A stretch of DNA of 64,000 nucleotides from Candidatus Obscuribacterales bacterium (lineage in GTDB: Bacteria; Cyanobacteriota; Vampirovibrionia; Obscuribacterales; Obscuribacteraceae), in contig JAIEQI010000012.1 of the NCBI GenBank assembly GCA_019747875.1, forward strand, positions 18,677 through 82,676, written 5' to 3'. Shown piece by piece: positions 51,460 to 59,835 of the stretch; within the stretch, counting starts at the first letter, position 1; each line of letters starts with the position of its first letter. Position numbers and translations under genes: made by a program. The notes beneath the pieces were generated by a model. That model searched no databases. It worked only from the letters and a program-made list of their open reading frames with translations, and was not told the DNA's origin.

Positions 51460-53250
51460 TTAGTCTTTTGCTGGCAAGGTGAATGAAAATGTCGAGCCGT
51501 TGCCGCTGGGCTTGTTATTGCAGGTGATTGTACCGTTATGAGCTTCGATGATTGCTTTGCAGATAGATAGACCCAATCCCGATCCCGCGCGTTCTAAGGC
51601 GTCTTCTGGTTTTACTTGTTGGAAGCGCTCAAAGAGGAGTCCGAGTTTTTCTGGTGGGATGCCTCTGCCTTGATCGCTGATGGAGATTTTTACCGGGCTT
51701 GCTGCTTCTTCATATGTTGCGCTGCTATCTGCCAATTCTTCTACCTGGATTTCGATATCAGAATTGTCGGGAGAGAATTTGATAGCGTTAGATAACAGAT
51801 TCACCATTACCTGGATGATGCGACGTCGATCTGCATAGCAGGCGGTTTCTACTTCCTCGTATGAAATTGAGATGTTACGAACATCGGCATAAGCTTTTAC
51901 GGAAGAAACTGAGGCTTCGATAATGTCGAGCACGGCCACCGTATCTGGTTCTAGAACAAGTTTGCCTGAATCTAACTTGTCGAGATCCAAAAGATCGCCA
52001 ACTAATCGCATCAGTCGATCTAATTCAAGGCGCGCTAAATGGAAGACATCTTTGCCTTCTCGAGAAAGCTCGCCATATGCTCCTGATTCCACTCTAGTGA
52101 ACAGTCCCGAGAACGAGGTCAGTGGCGCTCGCAGGTCATGATTAACCATAGAGACGAATTCATTTCTTAGTCGCTCTACTTCTTTTCTTTGAGTAACGTC
52201 GGCAAAGATGATTAACAGTTTGTTGACTGACTGAACGACAAATCTCACAACAAAAATTTCTATAGCGAGCTGTTTGCCGTCTGTTCTTTCTATTTTTGAC
52301 TCCATCGGCTTTTGAGCGGCATTGGATTTTGAGCCTAGCAAATATTGCCGGAATGTTTCTTTGTCTTTTGGGATCACCAGATCGAGCGCGGAAGTGGCAA
52401 GTAAGAGTTTATCGTCGATGCCAGCAAATTCTTGCATGCTTAGATTCGCGAACTCAACAATGGCTCCTTGTGAGCACGTAACGACTCCGACCGGCATCGC
52501 TTCCAGTATTGTGCGCAAGCGAGCCTCACTTTCCATGAGGCGTGATTCCGCGAGCTTGCGTTCGGTAATGTCGTGTGCAATGCAGAAGAGACCATTATCT
52601 GTAGCGGACCAGTGGGCTGACCATTCCAGTTCGACCATCTGTCCTTTTCTGTGTTGAAACTTGTTTTCAAAGTTCAGCTGTCCGATGCTTTGTTGGGCAC
52701 CAAGCACGGTGGCTAAGGTTTGATCGGCATCTTCACTGACCAAAAAATCTTTGATGTTTTTACCGAGTAGCTTATCCGGCCCATATCCCCAAACGCGCTG
52801 TGCAGATGGGCTCACTGAGAGGAAATTGCCATGAACATCCAAAACACAAATTACATCGACAGCGTTGTCGATGATGGATCGCTCTCTCTTTCGCAACTCG
52901 CGGATTGTTCCTGCTAGCGAGCCTAATCGCTGTACAATAGAGCTGGAGCTGGAAGAATCGGTTAACCACTGGCTGCTTGCCCGATCTGATGAAAGCTCTT
53001 GTGATGCGATCTTATCCATCATCTTGAAGCTATCTGCTACTTCCGTCTTCAGAAGAGCCAACTCCTCAAGGCTAGTTCTGACTGCTTGAAGTGCGAAGAC
53101 CAGCAAAATGTCCAAGACAACTAAAAGCAGTGAGCTGAGTGCTAATCCAAATTGATAGAATGTCAAGCCCGTTGCGAGAAAGCAGAGTACCAGTGCTGCA
53201 ATGATGACCTTGTAAAGTAGCTGGATTGCTTTTTCCGTACTTTCAGTCAA
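51460..53250 (-). CDS. PAS-domain membrane sensor histidine kinase
   Basis: The product has about 596 residues. TTG 53250 has GGAG eight bases upstream and is my preferred start; the frame is open to TTG 53304, but that adds residues translated from a repeat element. Two adjacent TM helices (about 10-52) have almost no periplasmic loop. Two PAS domains follow (NAVDVICVLDVHGNFLSVSP; then MPVGVVTCSQGAIVEFANLS), then HisKA (VSMVNHDLRAPLTSFSGLFT) and the ATPase domain ([36 protein letters not shown]). It senses a cytoplasmic or membrane signal through PAS. It is an orphan, and the OmpR-type regulator at 49605 is the nearest candidate partner. Confidence 0.9.
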   Translation of the reverse strand: MTESTEKAIQLLYKVIIAALVLCFLATGLTFYQFGLALSSLLLVVLDILLVFALQAVRTSLEELALLKTEVADSFKMMDKIASQELSSDRASSQWLTDSSSSSSIVQRLGSLAGTIRELRKRERSIIDNAVDVICVLDVHGNFLSVSPSAQRVWGYGPDKLLGKNIKDFLVSEDADQTLATVLGAQQSIGQLNFENKFQHRKGQMVELEWSAHWSATDNGLFCIAHDITERKLAESRLMESEARLRTILEAMPVGVVTCSQGAIVEFANLSMQEFAGIDDKLLLATSALDLVIPKDKETFRQYLLGSKSNAAQKPMESKIERTDGKQLAIEIFVVRFVVQSVNKLLIIFADVTQRKEVERLRNEFVSMVNHDLRAPLTSFSGLFTRVESGAYGELSREGKDVFHLARLELDRLMRLVGDLLDLDKLDSGKLVLEPDTVAVLDIIEASVSSVKAYADVRNISISYEEVETACYADRRRIIQVMVNLLSNAIKFSPDNSDIEIQVEELADSSATYEEAASPVKISISDQGRGIPPEKLGLLFERFQQVKPEDALERAGSGLGLSICKAIIEAHNGTITCNNKPSGNGSTFSFTLPAKD

Positions 53251-53280
53251 CTTAACGTCTCCGTTCAGGCGGTAACGAAT

Positions 53281-53375
53281 TCTGATCACTGAGGGCGCAT
53301 GCAAGGCGCGCCTACAAGGGAATGCCGGATCTGATCACAAGGGTGTACAAGTGCGCCCCTGCAGGGGGATGCCGA
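53281..53375. repeat. Two tandem copies of the GGGGCGCA hairpin repeat
   Basis: Copy A (53281-53328) and copy B (53330-53375) both start TCTGATCAC and end ATGCCG, with a GGGCGC...GCGCC inverted core. They are about 75 % alike by eye. They lie between the divergent kinase and exonuclease genes. A third, partial copy is at 34023-34045. Confidence 0.7.
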
Positions 53376-53473
53376 TCATCCATAACGCAAAGACTGATTC
53401 GAGCTGGTTTGCACATCGTTTTAGTATAATACTTTCTTTGCACCAATCGGCCAAAACTTTGCGGGGCGGGCTC

Positions 53474-54361
53474 ATGGATATCTATTTGGTAGACGGTACA
53501 TACGAACTGTTTCGACACTTTTTTGTCGTGCCGAAATCTTCTGATAGCAAGGGACAAGAAATTGGTGCAACTCGAGCAGTGCTCGGTTCCGTCTTGAATA
53601 TGGTGGAGCGGGGGGCGCGATATGTCGGCGTGGCTACCGATCATGTGATTGAGTCTTTTCGCAATGATCTCTACCCGCATTACAAAACAGGTGAGGGAAT
53701 TGAAGAGGCATTGTATTCGCAGTTTCCGATTCTTGAAGAATCGCTGCAATCAATGGGCGTTAAAGTTTGGCCGATGGTTGAGTTCGAAGCCGATGATGCA
53801 CTTGCTGCCGCTGCTGTTAAGGCGGCGGATTTGGCGGATGTTGATAAGGTGATCATTTGCACTCCGGACAAGGATCTCAGCCAGTGTGTCGTAGGTGACC
53901 GTATCGTTCAGCTCGACCGAATGCGCAATACAACACGTAATGAAGCTGGTGTGATAGAAAAGTTCGGCGTCAGTCCAAAGTCAATTCCGGATTATTTAGC
54001 TCTTGTTGGAGATTCTGCGGATGGTTATCCAGGTCTACCTGGCTGGGGGGCAAAAGCTTCCGGTACTGTTCTTGGATTGTATGGACATTTGGAAAATATT
54101 CCAAAGCTTGCCGAGCAATGGAATTCGTCGATAAGAGGAGCGAAGAAATTGGCGGGCACCCTTCACGAGCAATGGGATGATGCAATCCTCTTCAGGAAGT
54201 TGGCGACGTTAAGGCATGATGTGCCAGTGTTCAATAGTATTGAGGAATTGCGCTGGCGCGGACCTGAAGCTTCATTTGAAGCAACTTGCGAGCGCCTGAA
54301 ATCGAAGGATTTGTTGAAGCGCTGTAATGCTCTTTTAGATCAGATATCAGCGAACGTCTAA
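53474..54361 (+). CDS. 5'-3' exonuclease of the PolA N-terminal/flap nuclease family
   Basis: The product has 295 residues from ATG 53474, with GGGGCGGG upstream. The active-site carboxylates are in the expected blocks: MDIYLVDGTYELFR (Asp7), FEADDALAAAA, IICTPDKDLSQ, and the helix-hairpin-helix GDSADGYPGLPGWGAKAS, matching the 5' nuclease of DNA polymerase I. It lacks the polymerase domain, so it is a stand-alone enzyme for removing RNA primers or flaps, or for degrading foreign DNA. Length is normal for the family. It is divergent from the PAS kinase across the hairpin repeats. Confidence 0.92.
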   Translation: MDIYLVDGTYELFRHFFVVPKSSDSKGQEIGATRAVLGSVLNMVERGARYVGVATDHVIESFRNDLYPHYKTGEGIEEALYSQFPILEESLQSMGVKVWPMVEFEADDALAAAAVKAADLADVDKVIICTPDKDLSQCVVGDRIVQLDRMRNTTRNEAGVIEKFGVSPKSIPDYLALVGDSADGYPGLPGWGAKASGTVLGLYGHLENIPKLAEQWNSSIRGAKKLAGTLHEQWDDAILFRKLATLRHDVPVFNSIEELRWRGPEASFEATCERLKSKDLLKRCNALLDQISANV

Positions 54362-54459
54362 GTGCACATATGTATAAGCGGACCCGAGGTTCGCGTTCCC
54401 ATACAAATAGCTAGATGAAGGCGCTATCACTCCAAGTCGAGATGCAATTTTAGTTGTTC

Positions 54460-54492
54460 GATCCCGGGAGCGCCGGCATCTTGCCGGCTTTT
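54460..54492. repeat. Dispersed hairpin repeat, intergenic copy
   Basis: GATCCCGGGAGCGCCGG followed by the GCCGGC-ATCTT-GCCGGC hairpin and TTTT. It lies between the convergent exonuclease and BioF-like genes and could double as a terminator. Confidence 0.85.
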
Positions 54493-54526
54493 AAATTTAG
54501 CAATTAGCTTTTGATTTAACTTCGAG

Positions 54527-55636
54527 CTAGCACTTAGATAGGATTGTTTTGCTGAGAAGATCCATTTGTTCTTTTGAGTGATTGGCCTGAATCGTCCAAC
54601 GGAGTCCTATGTTTTTTGCACCGGCAAAGTAGCTGCCGACTTGCGGCACGCATATGCGCTTCTCGTGCAGCTCTGATTGAATCGCCGGAAGCGACTCTAA
54701 GCCACTTGCATAGAAGATTGGCACGTGTGGATTGCTCGAAATATTCAAATGCGCAAGTGACTTTCGCATAATTTGCATATTACTCTGCAACTTTTGGATC
54801 GTGCTTTCGGGACTTTCGATCAAGAGTCGCAATGATTCCATCGTTGCCGCTGCGATCACCGGCGAAAGCGGCGTGGATGATCTGTATGCTCCTGATCGCT
54901 CGATAATTCGGCCGATGATATTTCCTGATCCAAGAACGAATCCGCCCTGCGTGCCGAACGCTTTACTAAAAGTACCAGTTCTGATCAGGTTCGATGCCGA
55001 AGCTAGCCCAAATAACTCGCGTGCACCTTTGCCACCGTCGCCAAGAACACCCAGGGAGTGTGCTTCGTCGAGAACTAGAAAATCGTTGGATGTCATCGAT
55101 TCAAATATTGGGCGAGGATCGCACACGCTTCCGGTCATCGCATCGATGGGCTCCAGGAAATAACCTTTGCGAAATCGCTCCGGACAAGTTTTGAAGCTGG
55201 GGTATTGAATGCTCTTTCCGCCGATCTGAATTGTGCCGTCGCCACTGTGATCGTCCAACAGGTAAACCACTTTTTTACTCTGAGCGATAGCTGCCAAAAT
55301 GCTCCTGTGTGCGTTCTTTTGAATCACCCATGCATCGACGAGATCTTCAATCGCGTCCACCACTGCGAAGTTTGATATGTATCCAGATGGCAAAATTAGT
55401 GCTGATTCGCTGCCAGAAAACTGTGCCATTCGCTTCTCTAATGCAAGCAACACCGCGGACTCTCCCGAGGTTAACCTGGACGCACCAGCGCTGAATCCGA
55501 ATCTGTTGAATGCCTCGGTCGCAGCATCCAATAATTCATGGCGATGAGCCAAGCCCAAATAGTTGGTGCCCCCAAAATAGAGATAAGATTCCCCCTCAAT
55601 TTTGACTGAGACACCGTTGTTTTCCAGTATTAACAT
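54527..55636 (-). CDS. PLP-dependent alpha-oxoamine synthase-like enzyme (BioF/KBL family)
   Basis: The product has 369 residues. The PLP lysine is Lys225 in RTGTFSKAFGTQGGFVLGS. The cofactor-ring Asp190 is in LVLDEAHSLGVLG, and the entry motif GTNYLGLAHRHEL with GASRLTSGES is diagnostic for the 8-amino-7-oxononanoate synthase/glycine C-acetyltransferase group. It condenses an acyl-CoA or acyl carrier with an amino acid. Without bioA/B/D neighbours the substrate cannot be chosen between biotin precursor, sphingoid-type (serine palmitoyltransferase) and other products. The start is ATG 55636. It is a single gene. Confidence 0.88.
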   Translation of the reverse strand: MLILENNGVSVKIEGESYLYFGGTNYLGLAHRHELLDAATEAFNRFGFSAGASRLTSGESAVLLALEKRMAQFSGSESALILPSGYISNFAVVDAIEDLVDAWVIQKNAHRSILAAIAQSKKVVYLLDDHSGDGTIQIGGKSIQYPSFKTCPERFRKGYFLEPIDAMTGSVCDPRPIFESMTSNDFLVLDEAHSLGVLGDGGKGARELFGLASASNLIRTGTFSKAFGTQGGFVLGSGNIIGRIIERSGAYRSSTPLSPVIAAATMESLRLLIESPESTIQKLQSNMQIMRKSLAHLNISSNPHVPIFYASGLESLPAIQSELHEKRICVPQVGSYFAGAKNIGLRWTIQANHSKEQMDLLSKTILSKC

Positions 55637-55757
55637 GCTGCGAACCTTCGGGGCTCAATATTTATAGCATGTCCGGCAGTTCTTTAAGTGATCGCCGTCA
55701 GGATAAATGTGACTGTCAAGGTCTAGACTGGAATTAGCGGAATTGGGGGGCTGACAA

Positions 55758-58484
55758 ATGTTCGTAAAGACTTTCAGCGGTAGGAAACAGTGCTACAAGT
55801 GGACTCAGGATGATGCCAAAGCCTGGCAGTTGTTTTGTCCCAGTGACAAAGCCGTCCAGTTTATCGCCCGCCAGTTCGAATTGAAATCAAGGTCTGAGCG
55901 ATACGGCGGATTCACGCAGGAACAGTTGCGCAATGAGTTGCTTCGGCAAGCAAGTGGTCAACGCATGCAAAGTGTCAACATGTTTTCTATTCTCTCTGGC
56001 TCCATGGCTGTTCAGGAAAGCTTGCAGCTGGATGCTAGTCTGCGAGCAGCTGAGGCCGGAAGCGATCCTACTGGTCGAGGTCGCACGATTTCGATATCCG
56101 ATCTTGCGGGTCCTTCGGCAAAAAGCCATCCGTGGGAAGAGATGTTGGGAGCTGTTCAACCCAAGGTCTCAGAACTTTCTAAGCATGCGCCCTGTGATTT
56201 CTTCTATATCGAAGGTCGCTCTGCTAGTTCGATGCAAGAGATTCTCTTGAATGCCAACAGTTTTGCACAAATCTTTCAGCAGCAAGCTCACAAGCAGTCC
56301 GTGGATCTCGCAATTGGCGACAGTTATCGCGCTCAACTTTATCTGGACGACAGCCTTCTGGAGAAAATCGGCAACTGGCATTTGGAAGAGCTTGCTGTTT
56401 GTGGAAGCGATCTCTACTTTCAAAATGGAACAGACATTACGGTTCTATGTAGGTTTAGCGACTCTGCTGCGCAAGAGCTTTTTCGAAAGGCGTCCGAACT
56501 AAGTGGTGCTAAGACAAGGCAAGAGTTGGAGCACGAGATCATTGAAGTTGTGGGTCGAGATAGCAATGCGCGAATGTATGCTTGCAATTTGAACTCTTCC
56601 ATTCATGTTCGCTCAAATTCGATCGAAGCACTGCGTCGTATCATTGAAGCCAGCTCTGGCCTTAGGCAGTCTTTAGGTGAGAGTACTGAGTTCAAATATA
56701 TTAGATCGCTCATGCCTTGTGACGAGAAAGCCGAAGATGTCTTTGTATATTTATCTGATCCATTCATAAGAAAGATGATTGGACCCGAAATTCGTATTTC
56801 TCAGCACCGTCGCTTGATATGCCGGCAAAATCTCGAATCCATAGATCATGCCATTCTACTCTTTTGTGCAGAGATTGGACGTATGCCAGAGAGTTTGGAG
56901 GAGATTTTGCGTACCGGTCTATGTCCTGAATTGATGAACTGCAATTACTGCGTTGAAGGTGGGGAATACGCTCTGCCGCAATCTAGTGGCAGCTCGGACA
57001 ATGCGAGCGCATTGGTTTGTGCGCGCTGTAGGATTCATGGGCAGCAGTCGTTTATGACACCTAACATTGATTGCTACGCGCAGTTCGCCGACGCGGCTGA
57101 GGCGAATGAGTACAAACAATTCGTGACCGCATATGACCAATATTGGCGTACCTTTTTTGATCCAATTGGCATTCAAATCAAATGCGAGGATGGTCGATAT
57201 GTGGCGCGCACTATCGTTCTTCCACTCATAAACAACTCTGCGTACAACGGACTGCACGAATTGATTGGAGCTAGTGAGCCGGAAGATCTTTCGTCCGCAG
57301 ATCTTTCGCCAGAGACGATAATGAGTGTCTGGGCGAAACTCAAGAAGGGAGCTTTGAAAGATAAGAGCAAAACGTTGAAATCGCTTTTTCGACAAAACGG
57401 TCAATCTTTAAACCAGCTGAATGGAATGGATGCATTAGTCATAGATGGGTTTGGCGAGAAGATTGGTTTCCATGTTTGGGATGCTGAACCGACATTTAGT
57501 TTGGATCTGTCGGCATTGCTTGGGTTATCTTTGATGGGCGGACAAGGCACCAGGCTGTTTGCAGTTGCTGGTCAGTTCTTATGGATTGGAGGTTTACTTG
57601 CATCCTTGAACCGCCCTGTCTATGCAACTGTTTCTGTCAATGATTCTGCTATGATTGATCGATTTCTTGATCAGCTGGAACCGATCCTTGCAAAAGCCGA
57701 TTTTGTAGGACGTGGTATGACGTCTTTCGATTATTCGAGATTGCAAGCAAATTCAGAACTTATCATTCATGCCTGTTCGTGGCAGTTTGGACCCGCCAAG
57801 TTTAGATTGTTCTTTGCACGAATTGATGATACCTTCTACTTGAGTACGCGAAAATCAGTAATCGAAGCTATCTTCTCTTACTCTCGTCGTAATGATGTGC
57901 CAATCTCAAATAGCCAACAGGGTAAAGAACTTGAATGTGGACATGCTAACGGCTCGATCCTGGGAGCGCCGACATCTCGCCGGCTTCCAAATGATAAATC
58001 AGCTCCTTCAAATGAAGAGCTTGCACGAAAGTCTCAAATCGCATTTGAGGTTAATCATGAGAATTGGAACAAGGTGAAGGCTGATGCAGATCTTCTCTGG
58101 TTGGATAACAATCGCCGATCTTGCTTGAAGAATCTTGCACCGCTGACGGTGCTTGCACGGGCGCTTGCAAGTTTGAGTGATGATGGTAATCTTCTGCCAG
58201 GAGATCTCGCCAATGCTGCTCACAGTCAGTCCTCTCTCGGCGCAAAAGCTCTTTGTCCGGACGGTGGAGTTTACAATTTTGACGCAGCCTCTGGCAACGT
58301 TTTTTGTAGCTTGCATGGTGGACTGGGACAATCGCGCCAAATCGTAAAGCCTGCCCAACACGCCAACGCTAGCAACGTTCTTCTCAACTCATTGAAGCGC
58401 AGCTGCGCATCACTAACATTCCTCGAAGACGGACTCCACGGCGAACTCGTCGTTGAACGAAAAATGGAGAGCGATTTGTCATAG
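55758..58484 (+). CDS. Large conserved protein of unknown function with CPDGG-type Cys motifs
   Basis: The product has 908 residues from ATG 55758, with TTGGGGGG upstream. I recognise the block DVFVYLSDPFIRKMIGPEIR, then GRMPESLEEIL, a Cys cluster (LCPELMNCNYCVEGGEYAL, VCARCRIHG) and YDQYWRTFFDPIGIQIK as a pattern seen in large unnamed proteins of several environmental phyla. The C terminus repeats the Cys motif (LCPDGGVYNFD..NVFCSLHGG), so the protein carries two small zinc-type modules. No signal peptide or TM helix is evident. An in-frame dispersed repeat (57956-57989) is translated as SILGAPTSRRLPN. The 3' end is duplicated downstream (58448-58522). Function unknown. Confidence 0.75.
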   Translation: MFVKTFSGRKQCYKWTQDDAKAWQLFCPSDKAVQFIARQFELKSRSERYGGFTQEQLRNELLRQASGQRMQSVNMFSILSGSMAVQESLQLDASLRAAEAGSDPTGRGRTISISDLAGPSAKSHPWEEMLGAVQPKVSELSKHAPCDFFYIEGRSASSMQEILLNANSFAQIFQQQAHKQSVDLAIGDSYRAQLYLDDSLLEKIGNWHLEELAVCGSDLYFQNGTDITVLCRFSDSAAQELFRKASELSGAKTRQELEHEIIEVVGRDSNARMYACNLNSSIHVRSNSIEALRRIIEASSGLRQSLGESTEFKYIRSLMPCDEKAEDVFVYLSDPFIRKMIGPEIRISQHRRLICRQNLESIDHAILLFCAEIGRMPESLEEILRTGLCPELMNCNYCVEGGEYALPQSSGSSDNASALVCARCRIHGQQSFMTPNIDCYAQFADAAEANEYKQFVTAYDQYWRTFFDPIGIQIKCEDGRYVARTIVLPLINNSAYNGLHELIGASEPEDLSSADLSPETIMSVWAKLKKGALKDKSKTLKSLFRQNGQSLNQLNGMDALVIDGFGEKIGFHVWDAEPTFSLDLSALLGLSLMGGQGTRLFAVAGQFLWIGGLLASLNRPVYATVSVNDSAMIDRFLDQLEPILAKADFVGRGMTSFDYSRLQANSELIIHACSWQFGPAKFRLFFARIDDTFYLSTRKSVIEAIFSYSRRNDVPISNSQQGKELECGHANGSILGAPTSRRLPNDKSAPSNEELARKSQIAFEVNHENWNKVKADADLLWLDNNRRSCLKNLAPLTVLARALASLSDDGNLLPGDLANAAHSQSSLGAKALCPDGGVYNFDAASGNVFCSLHGGLGQSRQIVKPAQHANASNVLLNSLKRSCASLTFLEDGLHGELVVERKMESDLS
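57956..57989. repeat. Dispersed hairpin repeat, degenerate copy inside the 908-residue gene
   Basis: GATCCTGGGAGCGCCGACAT followed by CTCGCCGGCTT keeps the 5-base loop but has lost part of the left arm (GCCGAC). It is read in frame as ILGAPTSRRLP, a different frame from the 45561 copy. Confidence 0.8.
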
Positions 58485-58522
58485 TACGTCGTTGAACGAA
58501 GAAAAAGCGATTTGTTATAGTA
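58448..58522. repeat. Tandem duplication of the 908-residue gene's 3' end
   Basis: Copy 1 (58448-58486, containing the stop codon) and copy 2 (58487-58522) share CGTCGTTGAACGA, AGCGATTTGT and ATAGTA. Copy 2 lacks three bases. It gives the unit the look of a slip duplication. Confidence 0.8.
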
Positions 58523-58525
58523 TGA

Positions 58526-58554
58526 AGCGCGGACGTCTCGTCCGTTCGCTTTTC
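58526..58554 (+). terminator. Terminator-like hairpin after the 908-residue gene
   Basis: AGCG-c-GGACG-TCT-CGTCC-gtt-CGCT (58526-58550) is followed by TTTCTC. The stem is interrupted by a 1/3-base internal loop. The position 42 bases after the stop fits an intrinsic terminator. Confidence 0.45.
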
Positions 58555-58569
58555 TCTGGCGCTCGGTTT

Positions 58570-58602
58570 GATCCCGGGAGCGCCGGCATCTTGCCGGCTT
58601 CT
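58570..58602. repeat. Dispersed hairpin repeat, intergenic copy
   Basis: Same core as 54460 (GATCCCGGGAGCGCCGG, then GCCGGC-ATCTT-GCCGGC). It lies between the 908-residue gene and the convergent iminopeptidase gene. Confidence 0.85.
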
Positions 58603-58678
58603 AATTCTAAGAGCGATTCGCTCCCAAGACGAATGAGAAAGTGGAATGGGAGCGTCGGCTTCTACTGCTCACAACGAT

Positions 58679-59662
58679 TTAGCTACGCACCGTCGCCATG
58701 ATCTCGAGTGCTTCTTCTTGCGCATTCAACAACGCATTGAGAATTCCTGGCTCGTCATAAGCATGTCCTGCGTCGGGAATGACGTGTAGTTTCGCTTCGG
58801 GAAAGGCTTTATGCAAATCCCAGGCATTAACGAACGGGCAAATCACATCGTACCGCCCGTGAACGATCCACGTTGGGATATGGCGGATGCGCTCGACGCC
58901 CTCAAGCAATTGGTTCGGTTCCAGCCAGCAATTGTGCATGAAGTAATGACATTCAATCCGTGCCATCGCGAGTGCTTTCGCATCCGCCTCGAACGAACTG
59001 ATCGTCATTGCATCAGGGATCAACTTCAGTGTCGAGCCTTCCCAAACACTCCAGGCTTTCGCCGCAGCAAGACGTGTCTTCTCATCAGGGCTATTAAGTA
59101 ACTCATAGTATGAAGCCACCATCTTATCGCGCTTATTTGGCGGAATGACTTTGGCGTACTCTTCATACAGATCCGGAAAAAGTGCATCAACACCCTTCTG
59201 ATAAAACCAGTCTATTTCTTCGGGGCGGCACAAGAAGATGCCCCGCAGAATCAATGCACTGACTCGATCCGGATGTGTTTCGGCATAGCATAAAGCGAGT
59301 GTACTGCCCCACGAGCCGCCAAAGACCACCCACTTCTCGATGCCTAAGTGTTGGCGAAGTTTCTCTAGATCGGAGACCAAATCCCAGGTGGTGTTGTTAT
59401 CTAACGAAGCGTGCGGCGTGCTTTTGCCGGACCCGCGCTGGTCGAATAGAACAATCCTGTATCGTTTCGGGTCAAAAAGCCGTCTATGCGTTGCTGAGAA
59501 ACCGCCACCAGGTCCGCCATGAAGGAAAACCACCGGTGTGCCGTTCGGATTGCCAGCTTCCTCTACATATAGCTGGTGTTGCTCATCCACAGGAAAGAAA
59601 AATTCGTTGTAGGCGGCGATTTCGGGGTAAAGAGTTCTCATCGGTTGTATCTCAGCATTCAT
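58679..59662 (-). CDS. pip: Proline iminopeptidase (S33)
   Basis: The product has 327 residues. The alpha/beta-hydrolase triad is visible: Ser117 in FGGSWGST, Asp in HGRYDVICP and His in IPDAGHAYDEPG. The oxyanion block HGGPGGG and RIVLFDQRGSGKSTPHA are the family signature. It removes N-terminal Pro from peptides; length and motifs match the bacterial enzyme (about 315 residues). It is cytoplasmic, with no signal peptide. The start is ATG 59662. It may cooperate with the exported M3 peptidase in peptide use, but the genes are unlinked. Confidence 0.95.
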   Translation of the reverse strand: MNAEIQPMRTLYPEIAAYNEFFFPVDEQHQLYVEEAGNPNGTPVVFLHGGPGGGFSATHRRLFDPKRYRIVLFDQRGSGKSTPHASLDNNTTWDLVSDLEKLRQHLGIEKWVVFGGSWGSTLALCYAETHPDRVSALILRGIFLCRPEEIDWFYQKGVDALFPDLYEEYAKVIPPNKRDKMVASYYELLNSPDEKTRLAAAKAWSVWEGSTLKLIPDAMTISSFEADAKALAMARIECHYFMHNCWLEPNQLLEGVERIRHIPTWIVHGRYDVICPFVNAWDLHKAFPEAKLHVIPDAGHAYDEPGILNALLNAQEEALEIMATVRS

Positions 59663-59770
59663 GTTCTACTATCTCGGAAATGGTCCATTCCGAAGCTGGG
59701 CCTACGGAATGTGAAATAGGACTGGTGCAAATATGATAAATGCAGGAGATATTGAATTCTATTAAATAAA

Positions 59771-59805
59771 ATTCTGTGGCATACGTACCGCATATGCTAC
59801 AGAAT
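59771..59805. promoter_or_regulatory. Long imperfect inverted repeat upstream of the adhesin-like gene
   Basis: ATTCTGTGGCATACG (59771-59785) and CATATGCTACAGAAT (59791-59805) match at 13 of 15 positions across a 5-base gap. It ends 31 bases before the chosen start at 59836 and could be an operator or a leader hairpin. Confidence 0.5.
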
Positions 59806-59835
59806 TCACGTTTAGGCATCATGGAGGATTTTTAT

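Noticed and set aside
54455..54475. GTTCGATCCC resembling a tRNA T-arm
   Set aside because: It is part of the dispersed repeat. No acceptor, D or anticodon stems can be drawn around it.
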